Below are positions 52,316 to 61,444 of a stretch of 64,000 bases of DNA, one piece after another; the stretch's first letter is position 1; each line of letters starts with the position of its first letter. The notes beneath the pieces were generated by a model. That model had not been told where the DNA came from. It did not search any database and saw nothing but the letters and a program-made list of their open reading frames with translations. The DNA is from Thalassospira sp. (GTDB taxonomy: Bacteria; Pseudomonadota; Alphaproteobacteria; Rhodospirillales; Thalassospiraceae), in contig NZ_JAUYHK010000011.1 in NCBI RefSeq assembly GCF_030690045.1, forward strand, positions 620,001 through 684,000, written 5' to 3'. A program made the translations under genes and the position numbers.

Positions 52316-53221
52316 TCAGGGCCGTAAAACATGCGCCCTGCGCCATCGCAGCAACGGCATCAATTGAACGGCAACAATCGCCAGCAGGATCAACCCGCAC
52401 CCGGCATACTCGATCAATGCCAGACGTTCGCCCAAAAACAGCGCCCCGGCCATTGCGGCAAAAACCGCCTCGGCACTCATGATAATCGCTGCATCGGCGG
52501 CTTCGGTATGGTTTTGCGCCACACATTGCAGGGTAAAGGCCAGCCCCGCCGACATAATCCCGGCATACAGGATTTCAAACCCGGCCCCAAAAACTGCGGC
52601 AAAACTGACCTCTTCAAACCCGATGCCCATCATCATGCCAAGGACACCGGTGATGAAAAACTGCACAACTGCCACCGTCAGGGGCGCACGGGTGCGTTTG
52701 GCCATAATCCCGACCAGCACCACCTGACAGGCCCAGAAAAAGGCACAGCCAATGACCCAGAAATCACCCTCGCGCAGGGCACCAAGGTTGCCACCGCTTA
52801 GCAAATAGGTCCCTACAACGCACATCACCCCGCCCGGCCACACCGCCCAGTGCGGCACAATGCGAAACACCACAAGCGCCAGAATCGGCACCAGCGGCAC
52901 ATAAAACGCGGTGAAAAACGCGGCATTGGTAACCGTGGTATCCATGATGCCGATTTGTTGCAGGATTGATGCCAGAAACATCGACAACCCGGTCACCGCC
53001 AACCCGATCTTGTCGCGCCGGGCAAACCGATATCCCCCGGCATGCAAACGCACCACCTCGCGCAGGGCAAAGGGCAGCACAACCACGGTGCCCAGCAAAA
53101 ACCGGATGCCGGTAAAATAAAACGGCCCGATACTTTCCATGCTGGTCTGCTGAACGACAAAGGTCGTCCCCCAGATCAGGGCAACAAACAGGATAAGGCC
53201 ATTAGCCTGCCAGCGGGTCAT
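52316..53221 (-). CDS. EamA/DMT-family transporter
   Basis: Ten-helix DMT carrier with two EamA repeats; N-terminus MTRWQANGLILFVALIWGTTFVVQ, first repeat closing VVLPFALREV, and the second repeat's LAFTLQCVAQNHTEAADAAIIMSAEAVFAAMAGALFLGERL motif is the typical EamA end. The ATG at 53221 has GGATGGAAAC upstream; an ATG at 53230 is possible. 301 residues. Substrate unknown. It ends with the basic RWRRAHVLRP. Confidence 0.86.
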   Translation of the reverse strand: MTRWQANGLILFVALIWGTTFVVQQTSMESIGPFYFTGIRFLLGTVVVLPFALREVVRLHAGGYRFARRDKIGLAVTGLSMFLASILQQIGIMDTTVTNAAFFTAFYVPLVPILALVVFRIVPHWAVWPGGVMCVVGTYLLSGGNLGALREGDFWVIGCAFFWACQVVLVGIMAKRTRAPLTVAVVQFFITGVLGMMMGIGFEEVSFAAVFGAGFEILYAGIMSAGLAFTLQCVAQNHTEAADAAIIMSAEAVFAAMAGALFLGERLALIEYAGCGLILLAIVAVQLMPLLRWRRAHVLRP

Positions 53222-53305
53222 CGTTTCCATCCAGAAAATGCGGTCTGATGCCGCAATTAGACAAGGTCCACACGCCGGATCACGGGCCAACCGCAATCCC
53301 GGCAA

Positions 53306-53833
53306 TCAGTCCTGAATTTTGCCAAGATCGATGCGGTATTCCGCCGCCAATTCGGCATAACGTTCCGCCGAAACCCGGAAAGCCTCGATTTCATCGGGCC
53401 GTAAATCCCGAACCTTGCGCGCCGGAACCCCCGCCCACAATTCCCCGGACGGAATGCGTTTGCCCGGTGCCAGCAATGCCCCCGCGCCCAGCATCGCCCC
53501 GTCTTCAATCACGCAACCATCCATCACGGTGGCACTCATCCCGACAAAGCTGAGATTGCCAAGGGTGCAGGCATGAATAACCGCCGCATGTCCAATCGTC
53601 ACATCATCGCCGATATAGGTGCCAAACTTGCCCTTGGCGACATGCACCATCGTCAAATCCTGTATATTGGTACGTGCGCCAATGCGGATTTCATGCACAT
53701 CGCCGCGAATGACACAGCCAAACCAGATTCCGCTATCCGCGCCGATTTCCACATCGCCAATGATCGTCGCATTGGGGGCAATAAAGGCAGTGGGCGATAA
53801 TGTGGGCATAACCCCGCGATACGGGAAAAGCAT
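53306..53833 (-). CDS. Gamma-carbonic-anhydrase-family hexapeptide protein
   Basis: Left-handed beta-helix protein of the gamma-carbonic anhydrase/PaaY/YrdA family: repeated hexapeptides from residue 15 to 130, including SGIWFGCVIRGDVHEIRIG and the zinc-binding VTIGHAAVIHACTLG. 175 residues and a C-terminal helix (AERYAELAAEY) fit the small single-domain type. May act as carbonic anhydrase or CoA thioesterase-like chaperone; cannot be distinguished. Lone gene on the strand, 84 bp before the EamA gene start. Confidence 0.9.
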   Translation of the reverse strand: MLFPYRGVMPTLSPTAFIAPNATIIGDVEIGADSGIWFGCVIRGDVHEIRIGARTNIQDLTMVHVAKGKFGTYIGDDVTIGHAAVIHACTLGNLSFVGMSATVMDGCVIEDGAMLGAGALLAPGKRIPSGELWAGVPARKVRDLRPDEIEAFRVSAERYAELAAEYRIDLGKIQD

Positions 53834-53928
53834 GGCGATGTTCCTTGAAACAGGGTGGCGTGACCTTGCGGCAAATCCTTATTTACAGGATCGACCGCGC
53901 CCCCGCCACCCGGAAACGGCAACATCCC

Positions 53929-54792
53929 CTATCGCGCAAACCGTTTGGCCCCAGCAACGCACATCACCACCCCTGCGGCAACCGCCACCATCATCGCGCT
54001 GATGGTTTCCGACAACAGGGCCGCTGCCAACATCAATCCGAAAAACGGCTGTAACAATTGCAATTGGCCGACGGCGGCAATCCCGCCCTGTGCCAGCCCG
54101 CGATACCAGAAGAAAAATCCGATCAACATGCTGAACACCGACACATAGGCCAGCCCGGCCCATGCCCGGGGGCCAATGGTGGCAAAAGAATCCGGCCGGG
54201 TGATGATACTGCCCGCCACCATCACCGGCAGGGACACCACCAGCGCCCAGCAAATCACCTGCCATCCGCCCAGATGCCGTGACAGTTTCGCCCCTTCGGC
54301 GTAGCCAAAACCGCAGACAATAATCGCCCCGATCATCAAAAGATCGCCCTGCCATAACCCCGCCCCACCCTGAAAGGCGGCAAACCCGGCCACCAGCAAA
54401 CTGCCGAGCCCCGAAAACAGCCAAAAGGCAAGACGCGGGCGTTCCCCCGCCCGCATCACGCCAAATATCGCAGTGACCAGCGGCAACAGGCCGACAAAGA
54501 TAATCGAATGGGCTGATGTGATATATTGCAGGGCCAGGGCGGTCAAAAGCGGAAAGCCGATCACAACGCCCAGCACCACCCCGCATAACGGCATCCAGTC
54601 CTGTTTTTGTGGGCGTTTCTGCCGCCAGAGCCATAACAGGACCGCCGCCATCAATCCGGCAATCGCCGCCCGCGCCAGCGTCAGAAATACCGGATCAAAA
54701 TCCGCCACCGCCACCCGCGTTGCCGGTAACGATCCGCTAAAAATCAGAATGCCGATAAACCCGTTGATCCAGCCACCCGTCACTTTATCCAT
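53929..54792 (-). CDS. EamA exporter, probably controlled by the divergent MocR regulator
   Basis: DMT-superfamily carrier, 287 residues, ten helices; first half includes FSGSLPATRVAVADFDPVFLTLARAAIAGLMAAVLLWL; second half FGYAEGAKLSRHLGGWQVICWALVVSLPVMVAG and QLLQPFFGLMLAAALLSETIS. EamA genes divergent from MocR-type regulators are a common pair for amino-acid or amine export. A perfect 9-bp inverted repeat in the intergenic region is the probable operator. Substrate unknown. Starts ATG 54792 with GGAGG-like AGGTTGTG upstream. Confidence 0.87.
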   Translation of the reverse strand: MDKVTGGWINGFIGILIFSGSLPATRVAVADFDPVFLTLARAAIAGLMAAVLLWLWRQKRPQKQDWMPLCGVVLGVVIGFPLLTALALQYITSAHSIIFVGLLPLVTAIFGVMRAGERPRLAFWLFSGLGSLLVAGFAAFQGGAGLWQGDLLMIGAIIVCGFGYAEGAKLSRHLGGWQVICWALVVSLPVMVAGSIITRPDSFATIGPRAWAGLAYVSVFSMLIGFFFWYRGLAQGGIAAVGQLQLLQPFFGLMLAAALLSETISAMMVAVAAGVVMCVAGAKRFAR

Positions 54793-54851
54793 TCACAACC
54801 TCCGAAAACCAAAGGTTTGTTATGGATTGCATATGCGGATAATCCCAGACA

Positions 54852-54882
54852 CAATACAGTACAATTATATCAAACTGTATTG
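54852..54882. promoter_or_regulatory. Palindromic operator between EamA and MocR genes
   Basis: CAATACAGT and its exact inverse ACTGTATTG are separated by 13 bp, 18 bp before the MocR start and 60 bp from the EamA start. The arrangement is as expected for a GntR/MocR dimer site controlling both promoters. Assignment to this regulator is inference. Confidence 0.8.
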
Positions 54883-54900
54883 AAACAAAAAGCATTACAG

Positions 54901-56298
54901 ATGACCAGTATCACGATCGGCCACGGCACAAGCCGCACGGAACATGTTGCCACAACAATCCGAGACCGGATTGCGGCCAGATCCCTGTTGCCCGGTGCAA
55001 AGCTGCCCTCGATCCGGCGCTGTGCGGCCTTGCTTGGCGTGTCGAACTCCACCGTTGTCGGGGCCTATGACCGGCTGGTTGCCGAAGGAACAATTGCGTC
55101 GCGACCGGGGTCGGGGTTTTATGTGACCGGCCATATGGTCCCATTGTCGTTGGCGGAAATCGGCCCGAAACTGGATCGTGCGGTTGATCCGTTCTGGATT
55201 TCGCGGCAATCGCTGGATGCCGGGACGGATATGATCAAACCCGGTTGTGGCTGGTTACCTGCAAGCTGGATGCCCGAACAGGCCATCCGCCGGGCCTTGC
55301 GCAGCCTGTCACGCGCCAGTGACACCATCCTTGCCGATTACGGAACGCCACAGGGGTTATTGCCCCTGCGTCATCTTTTGGCGCGGCGTATGGCGGAATT
55401 TGGCCTCGAGGCCCCGCCAGAACACATCATGCTGACCGATTGCGGCACAGAAGCCATTGATCTTTTATGCCGGTTTTTGATCGAACCGGGCGACAAGGTT
55501 CTGGTTGATGATCCGTGTTATTTCAATTTTCAGGCCCTGCTGCGCGCCCATCGCGCCGATATCATCGGGGTGCCCTTTACATCCTCCGGCCCCGATCCCG
55601 AACAGTTCGCCGCCCTTGTCGGCATTCACCACCCCCGGCTTTATATCACCAATTCCGGCCTGCATAATCCGACCGGTGCCTCTCTTTCGGCGGCAACCAC
55701 GCACAGGATATTGAAAACCGCCGAACAGCATGACCTGATCATTATCGAAGATGCAATTTTCGATGATTTTGAAAACACCCCGTCACCGCATCTTGCCGCC
55801 TTTGACGGGCTGAACCGCGTGATCCATATCGGCAGTTTTTCCAAAACCCTGTCGGCGTCGGTACGGTGCGGTTATATCGTCACCCGGCCCGACTGGATCG
55901 AGGGGTTGATCGACCTGAAAATCGCCACCACCTTCGGCAGCAACCGGTTATCCGCCGAACTTGTTCTTGCCCTGCTCAAAGACGGATCATACCGCAAACA
56001 TATGGTCGCCCTGCGCGACCGCCTTGCCCGGACAATGTCGCAAACCGCCATCCGCCTGAAATCAATCGGCATCCATCCGATGATCGAACCGGGGGCCGGT
56101 CTGTTTTTATGGTGCACATTACCCGATCAGATTGATGCCGCCGATCTGGCACGCAAGGCACTGGCCGAAGGCATTGTTCTGGCGCCGGGCAATGTATTCA
56201 GCCTGTCACAAAATGCCCGCCACCATATGCGGTTTAACGTCGCGCAATGCGAAGATCCACGGTTGTTTGATTTTCTGATCCGCACCATACCGGAATGA
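54901..56298 (+). CDS. MocR-type (GntR/aminotransferase) transcriptional regulator
   Basis: MocR/GabR-type regulator: N-terminal winged helix (HVATTIRDRIAARSLLPGAKLPSIRRCAALLGVSNSTVVGAYDRLVAEG is the helix-turn-helix region, residues 15-63) joined to a fold-type I aminotransferase domain with PLP lysine K315 (GSFSKTLSASV), NSGLHNPTGASLS and EDAIFDDF. 465 residues from the ATG at 54901; the frame upstream lies in the operator. It likely senses an amino acid or amine through PLP and controls the divergent EamA exporter. Followed by a strong terminator. Confidence 0.92.
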   Translation: MTSITIGHGTSRTEHVATTIRDRIAARSLLPGAKLPSIRRCAALLGVSNSTVVGAYDRLVAEGTIASRPGSGFYVTGHMVPLSLAEIGPKLDRAVDPFWISRQSLDAGTDMIKPGCGWLPASWMPEQAIRRALRSLSRASDTILADYGTPQGLLPLRHLLARRMAEFGLEAPPEHIMLTDCGTEAIDLLCRFLIEPGDKVLVDDPCYFNFQALLRAHRADIIGVPFTSSGPDPEQFAALVGIHHPRLYITNSGLHNPTGASLSAATTHRILKTAEQHDLIIIEDAIFDDFENTPSPHLAAFDGLNRVIHIGSFSKTLSASVRCGYIVTRPDWIEGLIDLKIATTFGSNRLSAELVLALLKDGSYRKHMVALRDRLARTMSQTAIRLKSIGIHPMIEPGAGLFLWCTLPDQIDAADLARKALAEGIVLAPGNVFSLSQNARHHMRFNVAQCEDPRLFDFLIRTIPE

Positions 56299-56334
56299 AA
56301 AAGGGCGCATCGGCCAATGCAGATGCGCCCCTTT
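56298..56334. terminator. Bidirectional terminator between mocR and argC
   Basis: GGGCGCATC/GATGCGCCC (9 bp) with a 10-nt loop is flanked by AAAAA on the left and CCTTT on the right, so it can end both mocR (+) and argC (-). Confidence 0.85.
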
Positions 56335-56352
56335 GAATCGGTTCAGTCTTGC

Positions 56353-57399
56353 TTACGGGAACAACGGTTCGATCTCAAGCCCCATGGTTTCCGGCAGGCC
56401 GAACATCACATTCATGTTCTGCACCGCCTGTCCCGATGCGCCCTTGACCAGATTATCCTCGACCGCAACGATAATCACCCGGCCCGGCACCCGGTCCTTC
56501 ACCACGCCGATCAGAACATAATTCGATCCGCGCACATGACGGGTTTGCGGAGTGGTGCCAAATGGCAGAACCCGCACAAACGGTTCGTTTTCATAGCGTT
56601 TGGCAAGGGCATCGCTGATCTGCTCTGCCTGTACGCCATCGGCCAGTTTCACATAAATGCTTTCAAGGATGCCGCGGCTCATCGGCATCAGATGCGGCGA
56701 AAAATTGACCACCACATCACGCCCTGCCGCCCAGGACAGCCCCTGTTCGATTTCCGGGGCATGGCGATGCCCGCCGGTGCCATAGGCGTGAATGCCTTCG
56801 GTCACCTCGGCATACAAAATGCCTTCCTTGGGCGCCCGACCGGCCCCGGTCACCCCGGATTTGGCATCGATGATGATGTCATCGGCCAGCACCATCTTGC
56901 GTTCCAAAAGCGGAATCAGGGCCAATTGCACCGGGGTTGGATAACAGCCCGGATTGGCAACAACCCGTGCCTTGGCAATCTGTTCGCGGTGCAATTCGGT
57001 CAGGCCATAGACGACTTTTTTTTGCAAATCCTGTGCTGCATGTTCGGCACCGTACCATTCCTTGTAGGTTGCCGGATCAAACAGCCGGAAATCGGCCGAC
57101 AGATCGACAACCTTGACCCGTTCGGGCAGACCGGCAATCACTTCCTGCGTCGTGCCATGCGGCAGGGCACAGAAAATCATGTCAACCATGCTCCAGTCGG
57201 CATCTTCGATGCGGATCATGGTTGGCAGGTGCAAATGGGCAAGATGCGGGAAAACCTCGCCGAACGGACGCCCGGCGCGTCGGTCTGCGGTCAACAGGGT
57301 AATGTCCGCAGCCGAATGATGCGCCAAAAGACGCACCAGTTCCGCCCCGGTATAGCCACTGGCACCGAGAATTCCGACTTTCACCTTAACGTCGTTCAT
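56353..57399 (-). CDS. argC: N-acetyl-gamma-glutamyl-phosphate reductase
   Basis: Third step of arginine biosynthesis. NADPH fold VKVGILGASGYTGAELVRLL; catalytic Cys in VVANPGCYPTPVQLALIPL; GAGRAPKEG and GTGGHRHAPEIEQ are conserved substrate motifs. 348 residues, the long-type ArgC. Lies downstream of rplM-rpsI in the usual alphaproteobacterial order thioesterase-rplM-rpsI-(gene)-argC, here with one secreted protein gene between. AAGGAGCAAGATT-type site (minus strand) before the ATG. Confidence 0.97.
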   Translation of the reverse strand: MNDVKVKVGILGASGYTGAELVRLLAHHSAADITLLTADRRAGRPFGEVFPHLAHLHLPTMIRIEDADWSMVDMIFCALPHGTTQEVIAGLPERVKVVDLSADFRLFDPATYKEWYGAEHAAQDLQKKVVYGLTELHREQIAKARVVANPGCYPTPVQLALIPLLERKMVLADDIIIDAKSGVTGAGRAPKEGILYAEVTEGIHAYGTGGHRHAPEIEQGLSWAAGRDVVVNFSPHLMPMSRGILESIYVKLADGVQAEQISDALAKRYENEPFVRVLPFGTTPQTRHVRGSNYVLIGVVKDRVPGRVIIVAVEDNLVKGASGQAVQNMNVMFGLPETMGLEIEPLFP

Positions 57400-57543
57400 A
57401 TCAAATCTTGCTCCTTTTTCGGGGGTATCCCGTTAACATCGGGCGGATGGTGGCAAACCCTGCCCCCGGATGCAAGCAATTAGCGGGATTTTTGCCCCCT
57501 GCCCAACCACAGGAGATATGCAAAAACGGCATGGACGCAATAA

Positions 57544-58854
57544 TCAGGGGCGTTGCGGTTTTTTCACCACCGCCGGGCAGGCCTGTTTTTCGGCGGGATG
57601 GGCACTGTCAAACCGTTCCACCGCCTGATATCCGGTTGATGACAAGACCGGGTAATCGGCGACAAAGCGATCATCGGACAGGCCAAACGAACTGGCTTTC
57701 AGCCCCGACCGGCTTTGCCACATGCGTTTATGGGCATCGGATAATGTGATTTTCGGGTCATCAATCAGGAAAATCGCATCGCGTGCCAGCCGGTCATTGA
57801 ATTTATGTTGCGACGGCAACCACGCAGCAAGCTGCATGCGCAATTGCCCCGGCGTCGGTGCAACACGGGTGCGGGTGATAAAGCGGCCCATTTTCCCGAT
57901 CAGATCAGACATATCCGAAGGCGGGGTGCTGCCGTGGGTGGCGCGGTCGATGAAAAATGCCAGATCGATTTCCGTCGGATCACGGCCCAATAATGGTTTG
58001 AGTTCCTGATACAGCCTGAAAAATCGCCGGATTTTGCCGCCATCGGCATTGGCAGCGTCATAAACCTCGCGGTAGGCTTCCTGTACTTCGGGCATCGAGC
58101 CAAACCGCGCAAACGAGGCCCGCAACGCCTCTCGCCGTTCGGGATTGATCCAGGCGGCACACAGAATATCGGCAACACTGTCTTCTGTGCCGAGAATCAG
58201 GCGGATGACCGTCTCGAATTCCGGACCAAAGGCTTTTTTGAGGATATCAGGATGGCGTTGTTCGGCGCGGAACATGATTTGCTGAATTTCCGCCCCATGC
58301 CCGGCAGTTGCCCCGCGCGGCCCCCACGTCATATAGGATTTGCGGTCGTTGGAATAACAAAACCGGTCGCCCTCGGCAAAGGTCTTGCCAGTGCGCGGAT
58401 TGCGCGACTGGCAAAAATTGAACATCACCCGGTCATAATCCGTACCTTCAAGGGCAAAGGTCAATTGATTGGCACGTTCAATCGCATCGGGCAGCGGCAC
58501 ATGATCTGGCATCAGAGACCGCCACATGCCGACCGTGATCGCCCCCTTGCTGGCCGGGCCTTGCGCATGTTCATCCGCAAAAGGCGAACAGGTCAGAACA
58601 TCCATCACCGCCCGCCGGGTATTTTCCCCCATAACGCCATCCGCCTTGCCATACTGGCTGGCCGATCCGCCACGGCACTGCGCCGCCGCATTGTACAAGG
58701 CTTGCTGAAACCCCGAAACCGCCCCGAATTTACCCAGTTTCAACGGTCGGCCATCCGGATAATACAACACCTGATCGTGCCCGGTGGCGTGGGAAATCCC
58801 CGCCGCACCCATCATCCATATTACCGTTGCAATCCGAAGCGACCACCGCCCCAT
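57544..58854 (-). CDS. Exported protein with peptidoglycan-binding-like motif, unknown
   Basis: Exported 436-residue protein. Signal peptide MGRWSLRIATVIWMMGAAGISHA from the ATG at 58854, supported by GAGGA; the frame upstream is unlikely to be used. A short peptidoglycan_binding_1-like motif (GKADGVMGENTRRAVMDVL) follows at about residues 70-90; the rest includes six cysteines and a conserved-looking FCYSNDRKSYMTWGPRGATAGHGAEIQQI section that I cannot name. It may act on or with the wall. Lies between argC and rpsI, breaking the usual neighbourhood. Confidence 0.65.
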   Translation of the reverse strand: MGRWSLRIATVIWMMGAAGISHATGHDQVLYYPDGRPLKLGKFGAVSGFQQALYNAAAQCRGGSASQYGKADGVMGENTRRAVMDVLTCSPFADEHAQGPASKGAITVGMWRSLMPDHVPLPDAIERANQLTFALEGTDYDRVMFNFCQSRNPRTGKTFAEGDRFCYSNDRKSYMTWGPRGATAGHGAEIQQIMFRAEQRHPDILKKAFGPEFETVIRLILGTEDSVADILCAAWINPERREALRASFARFGSMPEVQEAYREVYDAANADGGKIRRFFRLYQELKPLLGRDPTEIDLAFFIDRATHGSTPPSDMSDLIGKMGRFITRTRVAPTPGQLRMQLAAWLPSQHKFNDRLARDAIFLIDDPKITLSDAHKRMWQSRSGLKASSFGLSDDRFVADYPVLSSTGYQAVERFDSAHPAEKQACPAVVKKPQRP

Positions 58855-58911
58855 ATTCTGCATCCTCGCCCAAAGAGGCGACCTTTTTACCGTGATTTTC
58901 CTAAAAATCGC

Positions 58912-58943
58912 ATAACAAAAAGGCCCGCTGAAACCAGCGGGCC
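58912..58943 (-). terminator. Intrinsic terminator after rplM-rpsI
   Basis: GGCCCGCTG/CAGCGGGCC perfect 9-bp stem, AAAC loop on the plus strand, then TTTTTGTT on the minus strand. About 34 bp beyond the rpsI stop. Confidence 0.9.
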
Positions 58944-58976
58944 TTCTCGCAAATCGCAATCGCGACAGCTTGTCGA

Positions 58977-59468
58977 TTAACGCTTCGAGAACTGGAAGCT
59001 ACGACGGGCTTTGGCGCGACCGTATTTTTTACGTTCAACCGCACGCGAGTCACGGGTGAGGAAGCCACCAGCCTTAAGCGGCTTGCGCAGTTCCGGCTCG
59101 AACAGGGTCAAAGCGCGGGAAATGCCGTGACGAACGGCACCGGCCTGACCAGACAAACCACCACCATTGACGGTGCAAACCACATCATACTGATCTTTGC
59201 GGTTGGCAGCGCCGAACGGCTGGTTGATCACCATGCGCAGAACCGGACGACCGAAGTAATCTTCGAATTCGCGGCCATTGACGGTGATTTTGCCCGAACC
59301 GCGTTTGATCCAGACGCGGGCAATGGCGTTTTTACGGCGACCGGTTGCATAGGAACGACCCAGCGAGTCGATCTTTGCTTCCGGCAAGGCTGCCTCGGCA
59401 GCAACGGTGCCGCCCTGAGCCAGATCCTTAAGATCCTTGAGATCTTCAAAAGTTTTGGTGTCGGCCAT
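58977..59468 (-). CDS. rpsI: Ribosomal protein S9
   Basis: Small-subunit protein S9 near the P site. Core [41 protein letters not shown] and the C-terminal [21 protein letters not shown] tail are canonical (the last Arg-containing residues reach tRNA). The ~35-residue N-terminal extension ([19 protein letters not shown]) is typical of alphaproteobacterial S9. The start overlaps the rplM stop by one base (TAATG). 163 residues. Confidence 0.98.
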   Translation of the reverse strand: MADTKTFEDLKDLKDLAQGGTVAAEAALPEAKIDSLGRSYATGRRKNAIARVWIKRGSGKITVNGREFEDYFGRPVLRMVINQPFGAANRKDQYDVVCTVNGGGLSGQAGAVRHGISRALTLFEPELRKPLKAGGFLTRDSRAVERKKYGRAKARRSFQFSKR

Positions 59469-59935
59469 TACAACGCGCTCCGCTTGTTCTTGTCGTTCAT
59501 CGCTGCAACGTCGAGAATTTCGGGCTGTTGTGCATCATGGGGATGCGCAGCGCCGGCATAAACGTGCAACTTGGAAAGAACCTGGCTGCGCAGCGGGCCA
59601 CGGGACATCATGCGTTCAACCGCCTTGATGATCACGCGTTCCGGATGCGCACCGCCAAGGAGCTTGTCCATGGTGCGTTCCTTGATGCCGCCCGGATAGC
59701 CGGTGTGCCAATAGAACTTTTTGTCCTGAAGCTTGCGGCCGGTCAGCTTTACCTTTTCAGCATTGACGATGACGATATGATCGCCACAATCCATGTGCGG
59801 GGTAAACATCGCCTTGTGCTTGCCACGAAGACGATTGGCAACAATCGACGCAAGACGGCCAAGAACGACGTCTTCGGCGTCGATCACGAACCATTTGCGC
59901 TCGATGTCGCTGGGTGTTGCAGAGAAGGTCTTCAT
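59468..59935 (-). CDS. rplM: Ribosomal protein L13
   Basis: Large-subunit protein L13. From the ATG at 59935 the sequence [30 protein letters not shown] begins as expected; conserved [24 protein letters not shown] and [17 protein letters not shown] follow. 155 residues. The frame upstream includes no proper ribosome site and was rejected. First gene of the rplM-rpsI operon. Confidence 0.98.
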   Translation of the reverse strand: MKTFSATPSDIERKWFVIDAEDVVLGRLASIVANRLRGKHKAMFTPHMDCGDHIVIVNAEKVKLTGRKLQDKKFYWHTGYPGGIKERTMDKLLGGAHPERVIIKAVERMMSRGPLRSQVLSKLHVYAGAAHPHDAQQPEILDVAAMNDKNKRSAL

Positions 59936-60052
59936 ATATTTGATACCTGAACCTGTTTTCACGGAGGGAATCGCCCCTCGTTGAAAGTTGGCGCAGTATG
60001 CCAACATTAAACAGGAAAGCAACAACAATAAATCGTTATAAATCAATAACTT

Positions 60053-60077
60053 AAATAAAGTGGTATTATTTTACCAC
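60053..60077 (-). terminator. Intrinsic terminator after the PaaI-type thioesterase
   Basis: GTGGTA/TACCAC stem with six-nt loop, then TTTATTT on the minus strand; eleven bases beyond the stop at 60089, separating it from rplM. Confidence 0.7.
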
Positions 60078-60088
60078 ATCATTTTCCA

Positions 60089-60517
60089 TTATTTTTCCGT
60101 CGGCGGCATCGCATAGGTCCCAACCACATGCGCACATAACGCATCATCCACCAGTGACCGGATATGGCATTCGGCAATCAAGAGCCGCCTGCCCGCTTTT
60201 AAAATCCGGGCTTCGGCCATCAGGTCGCCGGGTTTTGCCCCGGACAGAAAATGCACCGTCGCCTCGGTCGTTACCGCCAGATCGGCCCTCGGCACCACCA
60301 GCCACGCCACCGCATACAGCGCAATATCAGCCAGACCAAAAATCGCCGGGCCGCACACCACATTGCCGGGCCGGATGAAATCAGGTCGAAATGGCAGCCG
60401 TAACCGCGCCACGCCATCGCCAAGGCTTTCGGTCACAACGCCCATATTGCCGACAAACGGTACCTTGTCGCGCATGATCGCATCAAAATCAGCAGGGGTA
60501 ATTCCGGTCTCTGTCAT
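60089..60517 (-). CDS. PaaI-family hotdog thioesterase
   Basis: Hotdog-fold acyl-CoA thioesterase of the PaaI/YdiI type; 142 residues. Catalytic N-terminal region PFVGNMGVVTESLGDGVARLRLPF; central helix VVCGPAIFGLADIALYAVAW; then VTTEATVHFLSGAKPGDLMAEARILKAGRRLLIAECHIRS, the usual strand. Located upstream of rplM, an association widely conserved in alphaproteobacteria. Preferred acyl group unknown. Confidence 0.88.
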   Translation of the reverse strand: MTETGITPADFDAIMRDKVPFVGNMGVVTESLGDGVARLRLPFRPDFIRPGNVVCGPAIFGLADIALYAVAWLVVPRADLAVTTEATVHFLSGAKPGDLMAEARILKAGRRLLIAECHIRSLVDDALCAHVVGTYAMPPTEK

Positions 60518-60601
60518 GATTTTCCTCCGGGGGCCGGAGGCAATTTAGACATGCCGTTTACGTCAACGTCAAGTCTTCTGACAGGCTGGTGCCACCATCG
60601 G

Positions 60602-61318
60602 CTATTTTCCAAGCTGGTTCAAAACCGGCATCATTTCAGAAATGGTCAGCACAAGCACATAACCAACCGCCACCGCCGCAATCATATAGGCCGCCATACG
60701 CGACAACCATTTCTGATAGCTGATCGTCTGTTGCGGATCGGGGGTCTTTTGGGATCTGGCCCGCGTCGTCCGGCCAGAACCGGCAGAAATATCCGGTTTT
60801 GCGGAAATATGCGGTTCAGAGTCCCGCACCCTGCGGGGGCGCGCATTGGTGACAACTTTTCGTTCGGTTTCCGGCAGGGCAATGCGGCCTTCGGTCGGCG
60901 CACCCGATACCGTGCCGTCAAGCTCATGAAACGGATGGGCATCGGCCTCATCGACGGCAGGCTGCCCCAGCGATGCACGATAGGAATCATAAACGCCTTC
61001 CGGCTCCCTGTCGTCATCGGCCTCCCCTTGCCCGGCCCCGGCAGTGTCAACATGAACCGGGTGGGGCTGTATGACAGGACGGGGGGCTAAAATCTGATGC
61101 TCCGCCGCCGCCATCCCCATAATACCCCGGCTTTGCAGACGGGCAACAACATCGGCTTTTTTACGTTCCCATTCCCAGTCAATCGCATCCTTGCGGTCAT
61201 AGCGATTCATCCGTACCCGGGGTTTTGCCGATACAGGTTTGGCAGATTTGACAATTTTTGAAGACGGAACAAAAGGCGTTGGCGCTTTGGGCCGTCCGGA
61301 ACCTTTATCGTTGCTCAT
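60602..61318 (-). CDS. Tail-anchored hypothetical protein
   Basis: A 238-residue protein starting MSNDKGSGRPKAP with CAGGAC upstream of the ATG at 61318. It is polar, low in hydrophobic residues and probably disordered for the first ~190 residues (Pro-, Lys- and Asp-rich), with a conserved-looking RMNRYDRKDAIDWEWERKKADVVARLQSRGI near residues 36-66; a single C-terminal helix (MAAYMIAAVAVGYVLVLTISEMM) would anchor it to the membrane. Not recognised. Divergent from the enoyl-CoA hydratase gene. Confidence 0.65.
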   Translation of the reverse strand: MSNDKGSGRPKAPTPFVPSSKIVKSAKPVSAKPRVRMNRYDRKDAIDWEWERKKADVVARLQSRGIMGMAAAEHQILAPRPVIQPHPVHVDTAGAGQGEADDDREPEGVYDSYRASLGQPAVDEADAHPFHELDGTVSGAPTEGRIALPETERKVVTNARPRRVRDSEPHISAKPDISAGSGRTTRARSQKTPDPQQTISYQKWLSRMAAYMIAAVAVGYVLVLTISEMMPVLNQLGK

Positions 61319-61444
61319 TTTGTCCTGCCCCGAACAATTCCATATCGAACACAAAAACAGAGTGATCAGGAAACTATTATTGCTACCATAGGGTACAAAA
61401 CCCAAAAAAGATTCGCAGTGTCATCCGTCACAGGGAGCCTGATA

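Noticed and set aside
56317-57483. A 388-codon frame opposite argC
   Set aside because: argC is certain, and the frame runs through the mocR/argC terminator.
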